Shown piece after piece: positions 1 to 11,994 of a stretch of DNA of 64,000 nucleotides; positions within the stretch are counted from its first letter, which is position 1; each line of letters opens with the position of its first letter. The DNA comes from Pleurotus djamor (taxonomy: Eukaryota; Basidiomycota; Agaricomycetes; Agaricales; Pleurotaceae). The translations under genes and the position numbers were made by a program. The notes under the pieces were generated by a model. It was not told the DNA's origin. It saw only the letters and a list, made by a program, of their open reading frames with translations, and did no database searches. The stretch covers positions 1 through 64,000 of the forward strand of contig JAPEVF010000189.1 in NCBI GenBank assembly GCA_029747585.1, written 5' to 3'.

Positions 1-207
1 AGTCAATCTGAGAATGTCGATTACCACCTTTCTGTCGAGCTTCGATCTCATCGCGATCCAGTTGACGCCCCAACCTGATACTTAACTCAAATGCGATAGA
101 AGGATCAACCCCAGTTCAATAAGAAAACCNTGACNNNCNNCTNCNGTNCNNTTCGTTTTCCTTTCGTTCGGACCTAATTGGGCGTTTATCCTGCCTCCGA
201 TATGTAG
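1..207. other. Left edge with an N-containing gap
   Basis: Scattered N bases lie between about 130 and 152, so the sequence left of 153 may not be truly adjacent to what follows. I see no exon of the GMC gene here although its upstream exons should lie here. The bases just before 208 look like the 3' end of an intron, ending in a TAG acceptor at 205-207. Confidence 0.6.
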
Positions 208-721
208 GTGGCTCGATCACCATTCGGTCCGCAGATTCCTTTGAAAGTCCTCTGATCGACATTGGGGTCCTTCAACATGAATTCGATCGAGTGGCCACTC
301 GTGAAGGCCTTCGTTCCGTAGCAAGATTCCTCAGTCATTCAGTGTGGAAAGATTATATCATAGGCCCTGTCGGTCGACTCGGGGAAATCGACTTGATGCG
401 GGATGACGAGGTCGATGCGTACATTAAAGATCACGCTGGACATGGAGCTCATGGTGTGGGGACCGCCGCTATGTCACCAAAGGCCGCTTCTTGGGGAGTT
501 ACTGACCCGGACTTGCGGCTCAAAGGTGTCAACGGGATCCGTGTCGTTGATGCGTCGGTTTTCGTTGAGTTTCATTATCCCTCTCTCCTCTGAAAGTCGA
601 TTCTTATATAAACCCTCGTCACCACTGGTAGCCACACATCCCCTCATCTCACACCCAAGTGCCCGTGTATATTGCTGCCGAACGTGCCGCCGATACTATG
701 AAGACTTATTGGAGGCTTTAA
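208..721 (+). CDS. GMC oxidoreductase, 3' end only (copy 1)
   Basis: This is the C-terminal part of a glucose-methanol-choline family FAD oxidoreductase, probably a secreted aryl-alcohol-oxidase-like enzyme. Two exons are seen: 208-563 and 632-721. They have exactly the same lengths (356 and 90 nt) and the same intron position and phase as the last two exons of the complete copy at 18.5-20.8 kb. The first catalytic histidine is present (AHGVGTAAM), as is the second, in the last exon (SSHTQ). FAD binding and most of the substrate domain are missing because the sequence to the left is an N-rich gap with no recognisable exon. It could be a full gene hidden by the gap or a true fragment. The C-terminal end is intact, with no stops or frameshifts. 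Confidence 0.8.
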
Positions 722-1214
722 ATTCTTTCTAACAGTGACGAGCTAGTTGTGGACTTGTCTCCAGAGTCAATCCAGAGTCGTCGATCAATAATTCATTTCC
801 CTTTCGGGGCTCCGTACCATTGTAATCGCTAGTAGACCTAGCTTGTCTTCTTGAGACGACTTCACGACGCCTTCTGGCAGCGCATTTTTCAGGCACGGCA
901 AATAGTGCTAGAGCCTCTCCTCCATCGTTAGATTCCATAACGGGACGATACGCGCACACGTGGTTTCGGCGTGATCTAATTTACTTCATGGTTGAACAAT
1001 GGGCGGACTTCTAATTCCATCCCTTGCTTTCTGACCATCACCACCACCGCATCTTTAAAAGGCAATTGCTCAGATCTACTGCCATTGTCCACTACAACCC
1101 TTTTTACATTGCTCGATCACGATCGCACCTGTGGTCATTTGTGGCAGGACCTCTAGTCATATAAATTGGTGGGTTTAACCGTTTTTTTCGGACCATCCTT
1201 TCCCCACTAACACC
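722..1214. other. Intergenic, GMC copy 1 to FunK1 kinase
   Basis: About 490 bp that should hold the 3' UTR of the GMC gene and the promoter of the FunK1 gene. I see no convincing ORF, RNA gene or repeat. Confidence 0.5.
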
Positions 1215-3600
1215 ATGACTTCCAACTCTGAACGGACGCCTTCTCCCCAGCCAATCGAAGTCAACAAACTTACCAGTACACCTGAAAATCAAACCAAGCC
1301 CGAGTTACCTACACGCACACCCGCTGTACATCGAGCCGCCGGCGTCAGACCCTTATCTTCCAATCTACCCCTTGCGCAAGAAAACCAAGATATCATGGCC
1401 GACGAAACTCAAGGCTATTGGGTTGGCCCATGCCCTCTAGAAGAATTCACCACAGAGTTTATGGAACCGACGGGAACAGAGGAGCGACCTCACGTCTCCA
1501 CCAAGTTTTTTGCCGAAAAAGACATTGGCCAGGAACAGGATTTATACACGGCCTTTGTGAGCTACCCAATTCGGCTCAACACCTCTTTCCTTATGGTCTC
1601 ATCATCGTTTTACAGGGGGAATTCGTCAACGAGACGGAGGTTGCTCCAGGCTTCGAACTTGTGGACACCTCATCCCACCACGACCCCAATTCTCGTCCTG
1701 GTTCTCAGGTTAAACCAGACAGCAATCTCTACAAGAAGGGCGATGTCAAGGTCGGTCATCGCAACCAAATGGACAAGGCATCCATGGTCGCAGAGTTCAA
1801 GTACGGAGAAGATTGTGATATCCTTGTATTCGATAAACTATCACGCCACAGCGACGACGCACCATTGGAAGCCACTGCCGACGAACGTAGACGGAACCGC
1901 GGCCAACTCGTGTCGTACCTTGTAGAAATGGCTGCTCGTCAACACCGCACCCATATCTTTGTGCTCTTCGTATTCCACCCCTACGCTCGCCTCGTCCGTT
2001 GGGACCGATCTGCAATCGTTGTTTCCGAGCGATTTAACTACGTCGAGGACTGTTCACCATTGGCCGACTTTTTCTGGCGCTACAGCCAACTTGATGACGC
2101 TCAGCGAGGGTACGATCAGACTGTCGTATTGGCGAACAAAGCTGAAGCAAGGCATGCCAAGAGATATCTGCAACCATGGGCACCTCCTAGAGCATTAACT
2201 CGCGACGTCTACAAGATCGAAGTTCCCTGTGAAGGATCTGCGCCCCGGAGCTTCTTAGTATGGGGGGCACTTGCGGAACCTGCGTCCCCACTAGGTCGTG
2301 GTACGAAAGGCTGGCCTGCTGTGGAAGTCACGATGGGGCCCGAAGGTCCAGAGTTCAGCACTAAACCGGTGTTCTTGAAAGAACAGTGGCGCGGGAAGGA
2401 TGTCACTCCGGAGGCGGCCACGTTGAAACTGTTGAACAAGGAAAAGGTCGAGTTTGTGCCGACGTATGTCTGCGGAGGAGACGTGGGAGGGGACTTCCAG
2501 ACAACAATTTCTCACCAGTTTGCTGAAGCGACATGGAGGTCTGTGTCGAAGAATAAGGCAAAGGTGAAGAAAATCGAGACTCGCATCCATGTGAGGATAG
2601 TAACGGAGGAGGTTGGGACTCCTCTCGAAGATTTCAAATCCTCGCGTGAGATGTTGTCTGTCATCTATGATGCTTTTAAAGGCGAGTTTGTTGCGTTATG
2701 ATCATGAGGCTTCCATCTCACGCTTTGTGTCCAGGACACGAGCAAGCGTTAATTAAGTGCGGGTTGCTTCATCGGGATGTTAGCGGTGGAAACATTCTCA
2801 TTCTTGCTAATGGGGAGGGTCTCTTGAACGACTGGGACTTAGCTATCAGCATCAATGAAATCAAGAACGCTCGTACTGCAGAACGAACGGTAAGTTTGGC
2901 CCTTACCGCCTTTCATGACAAGACACTGATTCTTGTAAAGGGGACCTGGCCTTTTATGTCAATAGAACTATTGTCCGACTCGACCAAGCTTCACACCGTT
3001 CGCGACGACCTCGAGTCCTTTTTCTGGGTCATCCTCTTCTACGGACTTCACTACCTCGAAAGTACCGAAAGCAAGGATCCCGCAGACTTGCAGAGTAAAA
3101 TTTTCAAGATCTTCCACGAGTACATGAGCACTTCTGGTACAGCTACCGGAGGTGCCTACAAGGCATTACTCTTCCAGGGAAGAGGAAATTTGAAGCTCCT
3201 CTTCCTCAACCGGCGATCTCCCAACCCATTCAAGTTCACAAAGACCAATCCCTTGACCACCTTTCTTTATAATGCTTACGACCGGGTTTCGTCGTGGATT
3301 CAAGAAACCAGCCGCGCTGAAGAACTCGTCGAAGATGCGAAAGATGAACTTTGGCGTGCAGACCCCCTCTCCCTCAAGCATGACGCCCTCAAAGATGTGT
3401 TTAGGGACGCTCTGTCATCTGGGGGATGGCCATCTGGTGATGCAGCCAGCTTGCAAATACCCACTCCCCGAGCGGCCGGCCATCGTATCTCTACCAAGAA
3501 GCGCAAGACAGACGATGAACAAGGTAGCTCGAAGAAGGCCAAGAAGAGTTCTCAGCTCCTCGTCAATGCTCTTCGAGGAAGCTCTCAATTGGCCGAGTAG
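1215..3600 (+). CDS. Fungal-type protein kinase (FunK1 family)
   Basis: Predicted 740-aa FunK1-type kinase, a family expanded in mushrooms. Four exons: 1215-1556, 1616-2681, 2735-2889, 2941-3600. The catalytic loop HRDVSGGN is at about residues 482-489. The family's metal-binding motif NDWDLA (in place of DFG) follows at 501-506. A GTWPFMS segment that normally follows the activation loop comes directly after intron 3. The C-terminus is rich in Lys/Arg (KKRKTDDE) and may act as a nuclear localisation signal. The second intron (2682-2734) uses a GC donor, AAAG|GCGAGT. This is the only junction that joins the frames into the conserved GHEQALIK...HRD helix. Intron 3 is 51 nt with no stop, so its retention would add 17 residues without breaking the frame. 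Substrates are unknown. Confidence 0.9.
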
Positions 3601-4255
3601 CCTAGACTACCTATTCCACCGTGATTCCACTACTTATTCTGTATTATACAACTGTGCTACATATCTCCCAACCATTTCCGACGTAATTAAACTAGTACCC
3701 TTTCTTCTTTCACCCAACCACCAAGTCATCGTTTCTTCTAAGCACGACAAAGGACCAACCTTGGAGATTTAGTGCTCAGTGCTCCATTGACCGTAACATA
3801 GGTGTGTCTGGTGCAAGTCCTGACTCGGAGCCGTGTTTCTAGACACGTGTTGCCCAAAACTCTGAGCGACCACATCTCACGGTCTCGGGGGCCTCAAACC
3901 TTGACGCGGACAATGCAATCGAGCTCCAGGCCTGGCATACGAAGAATATGAATATGTCGATGAAGCTTGAAGGTCCAACTCTGCCCTTGCATCGCAACTA
4001 AATACCAGAAATCCTTTGCGGCGTGGATAAAAGTCGGATATCTGCCGCTTACTGTCTTGGTCGCATTATTCCGGGAGCGGTGCGAGTAAGCACCACCTGC
4101 CATGTGCAAAATGGGGTTCGTGGATGTGCTCACTTTGTATATCTGACAGCGCATCCCTTTGCTGTTTTCTGAAGTGCCCCTTCGTTTGGATTTCTTTCTT
4201 CGTTCCCTCCACATCCAGCGGGGGTTGACTTTCGGACCAGTCACCGCTGGCGATC
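3601..4255. other. Intergenic, FunK1 to GMC copy 2
   Basis: About 655 bp. ORFs on the minus strand (3894-4244) show no domain and no splice logic. I treat this as the 3' UTR of the kinase and the promoter of GMC copy 2. Confidence 0.5.
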
Positions 4256-6570
4256 ATGACGTTCCTGTGGTCATGTACCTCTTTCTTTGCATGGGCCGCA
4301 GCAAGTGTATCAGCCCGGATTCTTACCTCTCATGCTGATATTTTGCCAAATTACGATTTCGTCATCGTCGGTGGTGAGTATTCACTTCTGTGCAGACTTG
4401 GGCTTTGCTCATTCAATTGTAGGAGGTACCGCAGGCAATGTCCTGGCGAATCGGCTGACAGAGGATTCTGGTATTCGAGTATTGGTCATAGAAGCAGGCT
4501 CATCGTAAGTGCTTATCCTCTTTATTTCTCCTGCTATCTATGCTTGAACACGCTGCATGTCTACCAGGAACGAAGGGGTATTGGACTTGGAAGTGCCTTG
4601 GTTCCAAGGGAACCTCGCAGGAACACGATACGATTGGAATTTTACGACAACACCACAAGTTAACTTAGGAAATCGAAGTTATTCTTTGTCCAGCGGTCAT
4701 GTTTTAGGTGGTAGCTCCTCCATAGGTGCGTTCTAGCCTCGTCTCTATCTTCACCGCAAACTCAGACTATCCCCCAAACTCAGGCGAGATGGTCTACACC
4801 AGAGGATCTGCGGAGGATTACGACAGGATCGCCAACATAACTGGTGACATAGGGTGGTCTTGGGCAAGGATGCAACCATACTTCAAGAAAGTGCGTCTGA
4901 ACCGTCCTCTTTCATTTTCTTCTTTTCCAAATGGGTCATGCCCCAGAATGAAAAGTGGTCGGTACCTCCCAGCAACCACACCATTGATGGACAGTTTGAT
5001 CCATCAGTTCATACCACCAACGGAACCTTGGATGTATCCCTCCCTGGCTTGAGCCAACCTCCCGATGCGAAGTTCATCCGAACAACACAAGAGAGCGACG
5101 AGTTCCCTTTCAATCTTGACATGAACTCTGGGAATCCCTTGGGCTTCGGTATGAGTTCACTCGTCTCCTTGTGGGAGGGCACTTACACATTCGGCCGGTT
5201 CAGGTTGGCAGCAGTCTACGATCACCTCAAATGGTAGGAGGGCCAGTTTATCCACGGCATACCTAGGACCTTCTATCATTGGACGGCCTAACCTGGACAT
5301 CCTTCTCAATCACCGAGTAACGCGCCTCCTTCCCATGGACAGCGCATTGTCGCTTGGAGATGCCCCTGCTTTCAACATAGTAGAATTCGTGGAATTCATC
5401 AATGGTATGTTCACTTCTTCCCCTCCTTGATGCCCCCTCAAGAAATTCTTTTTGACAGGGACCGCGGGTGGGAACTTGACTGTAGAAGCAAACGTCGAAA
5501 TCATCCTTTCAGCTGGCACCATTAACACGCCTCACATCCTTCTTCACTCTGGGATTGGCGACAGAGATTCTCTCTCCGCTGTTGGCGTAACTCCCCTCCA
5601 TCATATCCCTGATGTTGGGCGTAATTACACCGACTACCCGGTAACTTCTAATGCCTGGGCGGTCAATTCCGTGGATACCTTTGAAGTAGTCACGCGGAAC
5701 GAGACTCTACTAGGCGAGCATTTACAGGAATGGACAAACAACGGCACTGGCTTCCTAACGCTTACGACTTCAAACCAACTCGGATGGCTGCGCCTTCCAC
5801 AAAATGCGACTGTATTCAGCTCAGTGGATGATCCATCCGCTGGTCCGAATACACCACATTTTGGGCTAACTCTTTCCGTATGGCAAACCATCAACTCTGT
5901 ATCCGAACATTGCATTGACAAATTTGGTAGAATGGATTTACCACCACACCTCCACCCACCGGCAATTTCATTACCATGAAGACAACAATCGTCACACCGA
6001 TGTCTCGTGAGTATTCCTCTAGTCAAGTATCGAGCCGTATCTTACGAACAGCATTACTTATCTAGGCGGTTCAATCACCCTCAATTCATCTGACCCTTTA
6101 GCTTATCCGTCGATAGACCCAGCGACACTGGCCAATGATTTCGATCTCTTCGCCACTCGAGAGGCTATCAAAGCCTCCCAACGCTTCTTCAACTCGGCTG
6201 CATGGGATGGATATGTTTCAGAACCCTTTGGGACGTTGGCATCCGTGGATTTGGAAAATAATGAGCAGCTCGATGAGTATATCCGGGCTAGCCTCATCGC
6301 TGGATACAATCCGAGTGGCACCGCCGCCATGTCCCCTGTCGGTGCTTCATGGGGAGTTACCGATCCAGACTTGAGCTTGAAGGGCATCGATGGTATTCGC
6401 ATTGTCGACGCTTCGGTCTTCGTTGAGTGATCCATGCCCTTTGATTCGCCCATCGAACTAATACGTTTCCACAGCCTCATACTCCGGCAGCGCACATACA
6501 GGCTGCAGTATACATTCTCGCTGAAAGGGCGGCCGATCTGATCAAGGATTCGTATTACTGTTCAGAATAG
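4256..6570 (+). CDS. GMC oxidoreductase copy 2, catalytic His replaced by Asn
   Basis: Predicted 604-aa secreted GMC FAD oxidoreductase, close to aryl-alcohol oxidases. Ten exons: 4256-4373, 4423-4504, 4568-4725, 4784-4890, 4947-5148, 5204-5404, 5459-5877, 5931-6006, 6066-6421, 6475-6570; all phases agree. A hydrophobic signal peptide covers the first ~20 residues. The dinucleotide-binding motif is VGGGTAGN, and the GMC signature region VLGGSSS and the C-terminal PAAHIQ (second active-site histidine) are present. At the position of the main catalytic base, where copies 1 and 3 read AHGVGT and FHSVGT, this copy reads YNPSGT: His is replaced by Asn (codon AAT). In aryl-alcohol oxidase this histidine (H502 in the Pleurotus enzyme) is essential, so this copy may be inactive or altered. 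Nothing else suggests decay. Confidence 0.93.
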
Positions 6571-6645
6571 CAGCAGACTTGCTTGTATCTTGTATTCGAC
6601 CTGTACTATACCGCTGGCATACGATTCCCCGAACGCAGTGCCCCA

Positions 6646-7339
<694 letters not shown>

Positions 7340-7669
7340 TCCTCGGTGGTGGTGGCAGTGTCCAAGAAGAAAACTTTAATTTTTAGCGCCGAGACGAGGC
7401 TGGTCTCCTTTTAGCTCCTGAGTCTCACCCATCAGCCACTCAACGTGAACCTTCATAAGACGTTGTTACGTCGCTACGACGCCCTCAAATATTCTGTCAT
7501 ACATATCCAGCTTTCTGAACCCGGAAAGCTGTTTTTTCTTCTCCATTAGCATGGAAACGGACCGAGCCACGCTCAAATGACACCATAACAAAAATTTTGA
7601 GAATCGGACAATAATTGTGAGTTTTATATAAAAAGGGTTGTAATTACCACAACATACCCATATCTCCCT
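7340..7669. promoter_or_regulatory. Shared promoter region of cytidine deaminase and ERG24
   Basis: 330 bp between two divergent start codons. A TATA-like box (TATATAAAAA, 7625-7634) sits about 36 bp before the ERG24 ATG, so the ERG24 5' UTR must be very short or transcription starts further upstream. Confidence 0.6.
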
Positions 7670-9336
7670 ATGCCCTCCCCCAGAACTCCGAGCGCAACCA
7701 AAAATGAAGAGCTTAACCCTCGAACGAAAGAGTACCACTTCTTTGGTCCTTTCGGGACTCTCATGATCACCGTTTTGACGCCTGCTCTCACGTATGCTCT
7801 TTACTACGGCTGCTCAGAAGAAACTGGAGGGTGTCCACCACCCCATATCTCGACATGGCTTCCTGCGATTTCAACGTCTCTCCAAAGCTTGGACTGGTGG
7901 CGAAGTCTCTGGGATACAGAGGCGACGCTCATCTACTGCGCTTGGTACCTTTTCTGCGTTGCTGCCTGGGCAATACTTCCTGGAGTGGATTTCGTCGGCT
8001 TACCCTTGAGGAATGGGCAACGATTGACATACAAGATTAACGGTGGGTCGTTTATTGGCGGGGTATTCCATGATGTTGAAATTCCTCTGTTCTAGCTTTC
8101 GCTACTTTCGTTTGCGCTATTGCCATTGCACTGGCCATGATTGTCTCGCAAGGAGCCCAGTCTTTCACCTTCCTTTATACCAAATGGGTCGGTTCTGTAA
8201 CAGCCTCTCTGTTGATGTCCATCCTCCAATCGATATACGTCTATGCCTCGTCTTTCAGAGAAGGGAGACTATTAGCCCTCGGCGGTAACACGGGGAATCA
8301 TATCTATGACGTGAGCTTCCATACCCTCTCTTCAATGCCAGTGACTAACCTGTAACATCAATATCCAGTTCTTCATTGGTCGCGAGCTGAATCCTTCCAT
8401 TGGCTCGCTTGATCTCAAGTCCTTCAACGAGATACGCCCCAGTATGATTCTCTGGGCTCTCATCGACATCAGTATGGCCTGTGAACAGGCTGTCCGCCGA
8501 GGTGGCTTCATGAAAGTCACGGATTCAATGTGGCTCGTTCTCTTTTTCCATCTCTTCTACATCGCAGACTGCATGTACTTTGAGGTACGATGTTTCCATT
8601 TCACCCGTACCTACAGATTCCTGACTGTGGATCAATCAGACGGCGCTTTTTACGGTGATGGACATTACCACAGATGGGGCTGGCTTCATGCTCGTCTTCG
8701 GGACAATATGCTGGATACCCTTCGTCTATTCGCTCCAGGCTCGGTATCTCGTCTTCAAGCAGGTTGAGTTAGGCCTAGTCAAGGTGGCCTTGATCCTGTT
8801 TGTCAACGCGACAGGGTACTACATCTTCCGCGCCGCGAACGGCGAAAAGAATGATTTCAGAAATGGCAAAAATCCAAAAAGTAAGCCACCTTGGTCTGTG
8901 GGATCGAAGTGACGTTTATGCGTGGCCCCTTGTAGATTTGAAGTATATGGTAACTGCGAGAGGATCGAAGTTGCTCACTAGTGGCTGGTGGGGCCGCTCC
9001 AGGCATCCGAATTATCTGTATGTCCAAGTATTTTTATTCCTTTAGTCGACTGATTTATCTTCTCCATAGCGGAGATGTCCTCATGGCTTTGGCATGGTCC
9101 CTTCCTACAGGGTTCGAAACACCAATCACGTATTTCTACGTGATATATTTCTCCGTCCTTCTGATCCACCGAGAGCGTCGGGACAATGAACACTGCCAAC
9201 AGAAGTAAGCTGCTCGTTGATGTCTATTGTCACCCATCGCACGATCCTAACAAATACGGTTGACCTTAGGTACGGCAAAGACTGGGACACATATACGAAG
9301 CTCGTACCCTACCGAATCGTCCCATATATCTACTGA
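7670..9336 (+). CDS. ERG24: Delta(14)-sterol reductase (C-14 reductase)
   Basis: Predicted 442-aa multi-pass ER membrane enzyme that reduces the C14-C15 double bond after CYP51 in ergosterol synthesis, using NADPH. It belongs to the ERG4/ERG24/lamin-B-receptor family. Seven exons: 7670-8042, 8096-8310, 8369-8584, 8640-8880, 8936-9017, 9070-9204, 9270-9336. Many hydrophobic segments are seen. Family signatures include [39 protein letters not shown], and the C-terminal [15 protein letters not shown] with a final YRIVPYIY. The DITTDG motif and lack of an N-terminal tudor domain favour ERG24 over ERG4 or LBR. It is the target of morpholine fungicides in this family. Confidence 0.94.
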
Positions 9337-9494
9337 TTTTCAATGGACTCGTAGAGTCATATAGAGAATAGATCCTTTTCATGAAGTAGAATTGCTTAAA
9401 TTGCATTGCGTTACAGAGTTATGAGGTTATGGAGTATCAAGGTGAAGTAGAATCCAGGAATGAAAGATGTGAAAGCGAGCCTTTAGCCACGAGC

Positions 9495-11366
9495 TTAGGC
9501 TTCGAGCAAGGCTTCGGCAGCCTTCCTCGCGTTCGCTCGCATGCTTTCTACTTGAAGCTCTAAGTTTCTCATCTTCTCTCGGGCTTCGCGGAGTTCTCCG
9601 GTGAGTCGAGCGTTTTCTGATTTCAACGCCGAGTTCTCAGACTTCAAAGCTGCATCTCCGCTCTAAACGCGAGAATTAGTATGTGCCAAATCACAATGAT
9701 GCTGATGAACTCACATCCGAGGGGGATGCGGACGGGACGGTTTGGGATCGAACGGGTGCATAGGTAGCTTCGCTGACACTTCGCGAGATTGGAGTCGCGC
9801 TGGTGGGAGTTGCAACCGCAGCGGGCGTAGGACTGAAAGCCGGTGGTGAGAGAGGAGATGGGGCGGGCGCAGGAGCAGGAGCAGGTGGAGGAGCACTGAA
9901 TGAGGGTGTCGGAGCCGCCGAAGCGGTCACCTCCCCACTATCCAAATTGACAAGTTTCCTCTTGACCTCCTTCCCTGCAAAGAATTCAGATGCCGAGACA
10001 CTGGACTCGTAAGAAGGTGCTGGAGGGAATATGTCGGACTGGAAAGAGTCGGACTGGAAGAGCGGTTAGCATTGACCAGAAAAACACGAACATCAGACCT
10101 ACGCGTCGTGGCACTTTGAAGGCAATGCTCTCAATGGTGTTGCCATAGATCTTGTAAGCACGAGCGATTTCGCATTCTGCTACGTTGAGGGCGCGTCTAG
10201 GAAGGAAGCACATCCCGCGTTGGGGATCCGTCGACTTGTACTCATCCAGTGGGAACAGTGCATCGTTTTCGTACTCGAAGTAACGGATATTACCATCACC
10301 CTTTCCAGCTGGAAAGAAAGGTAAGTCAAACTTATAAGTGACGCGCCATAAAAGAGAAGTACCAAGGAAGAGGATGTTGTTATCGCTCCAGAAGGGCATC
10401 ACAACACCAGCACTCTGATCAAGGGTGGTCATCTTCAAGCTATTCAAGCTTCCTGAATCCCAAATGCCAACTTGACGGTCACTCATCTTGCTGAAGCCCG
10501 TAGTAGCGATTCGGTCGTGATCGCCCATCCAAGTGACTCTGCTGCCCTTGACACCACCGTGTCCATCACTGATCCGCACTGCCTCACCGCCCGCTCGAGG
10601 ATCGAATAGCCGCAATTTGCGATCACGACATGTGGTAACTAGTAGCGTTCCAGTGGGATTGAAAGCCAGGCTTTGTATGGAATCATTGTGCCCGCCGAGA
10701 GTGATCTTGGCGCTGTCCGAGTTCTCAAGATCCCATAGCTTGACCGTATGTTCGCCGCTCGCGCTCGCCAACACCATGTTGGCGGTGGGATGAAACGCGA
10801 CTTGACCGATCTTCCTAGCAGACGCGGCAATCTTCGCGACAGGATCGAAATCGCGTGGAACCCATCCTTCCTCTCCCCATCCCTCAAACTCTTTGTCTTC
10901 CACTTTCCAGATGAAAATGTTGCCATCTTCGCCGGCGGATGCGACGATCGAGTCGTTGTGCGGTGACCAGTCCGTGTCAAGTACAGGCGCAGTATGTGAT
11001 CGCGCGATAGGCAGGGTATCGGGTAGTTTACTTGGGAAAGGGAATGAAATCGAGGTGAACGGCGATGGTAAGGGTAAGATAGCGAACGCGCCACCCCCAG
11101 AGGCGTTCCAGTTCACACTGATGTATTTCTGTAGTAAATTTCAGCTTTGCATACCGGAAACAAATTGCCCAAGCTACTGACAGCAGAAACTGAGACGACA
11201 TTCGTGTCCCAAGCGCTGTTCGTCACCTTGATGTTCTCGAGGTTGTGTTCCTTCTTCGCTGATTGACCAAAGACATGTCTGCAGCGATCTTTTAAGTACA
11301 GCTGTATTCCCCTAACAGCACGCTCAACGCTCACCTGTATTTCGAAGCTCGCACAAAGCGGGACAT
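9495..11366 (-). CDS. CRN1: Coronin (actin-binding WD40 protein)
   Basis: Predicted 535-aa coronin that binds F-actin and Arp2/3 at cortical patches. Six exons: 11366-11335, 11278-11182, 11128-10363, 10308-10103, 10053-9715, 9662-9495. The protein starts with the family's MSRFVRASKYRHVFG segment, followed by a seven-bladed WD40 propeller (HTAPVLDTDWSPHND, IWKVED, VKLWDLE, LRLFDPRAG). The coronin-specific AGKGDGNIRYFE strand and SDSFQSDIFPP region come next. After that is a Pro/Ala/Ser-rich linker (APAPAPAPS) and a C-terminal coiled coil with a heptad pattern (ENSALKSENARLTGEL) for oligomerisation. The start shares a 108-bp gap with the divergent SnoaL-like gene. Confidence 0.94.
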
Positions 11367-11474
11367 GGTTGGTCGTTAGGCAAAAGATGGTCGCATGAGT
11401 TCGGCGACCTGCGCTTTTGATCAGGGCGCTGCGTATTGGCTGATAAGATAAGATCATCTTTCTTGACCACCACC
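11367..11474. promoter_or_regulatory. Compact bidirectional promoter, coronin and SnoaL-like gene
   Basis: Only 108 bp separate the two divergent start codons, so 5' UTRs and promoter elements must overlap. No clear TATA box is visible. Confidence 0.6.
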
Positions 11475-11964
11475 ATGTCCGCCAACACCTTGCAAGCGCG
11501 AGTACAAGGGTTCAAAGATGCTATGAGCAGTGGGGACTTTCCCAAAATGCTTGAACATATCTCAGACGAAGTCTTGATCGAGGAACACGGCCCTCAAGTT
11601 CACAATCTACCCTTTCTTGGAAGCAAATTTCGTGGACACACAGGCTTAAGGAAATACATGGATGCACTCTCAGAGACGCTTGATATCTTCGAGTGGGAGT
11701 ACGTCGAACTCTGTGAAGGGGAGGGAGGGACCGTATTCGTTACGGGTAAAGGCGACTTTGGTAACAAACAAACTGGGAAGCGGTGGACCGAGACGTTCGT
11801 CAGTCGATTCGAGTTGGACAAAGAAGCCAAGATAATCAAGTACGAAACCTGGGCCGTAAGTCGCTGTTATCCCACTCATCACCCATGGTTACATTAATGT
11901 GGTGCTACGTAAGGATCCTCTTTCTGCCTACCTCGCATCTCAACCTGACACGCCGAGCACTTAA
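11475..11964 (+). CDS. SnoaL-like / NTF2-fold protein
   Basis: Predicted 143-aa cytosolic protein of the NTF2-like (SnoaL-like) fold. Two exons: 11475-11855 and 11914-11964. The N-terminal helix (LQARVQGFKDAMSSGDF), a GHTGLRKYMDAL segment and alternating strands (VFVTGKGDFGN, TETFVSRFELD, IIKYETWADP) fit a cone-shaped ligand-binding fold. The start is placed at the ATG after an ACCACC context. In-frame upstream sequence lacks an ATG. This fold occurs in cyclases, isomerases and non-enzymatic proteins, so the substrate cannot be named. The stop lies 30 bp from that of the convergent PMI gene, so the 3' UTRs probably overlap. Confidence 0.82.
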
Positions 11965-11994
11965 TGGTACAATATGGCTACGTGTCCTGGTATT

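Noticed and set aside
9691..10012. Long open frames on both strands over the coronin linker
   Set aside because: They are shadows of the Pro/Ala/Ser-rich coronin linker; only the minus frame fits the spliced gene.
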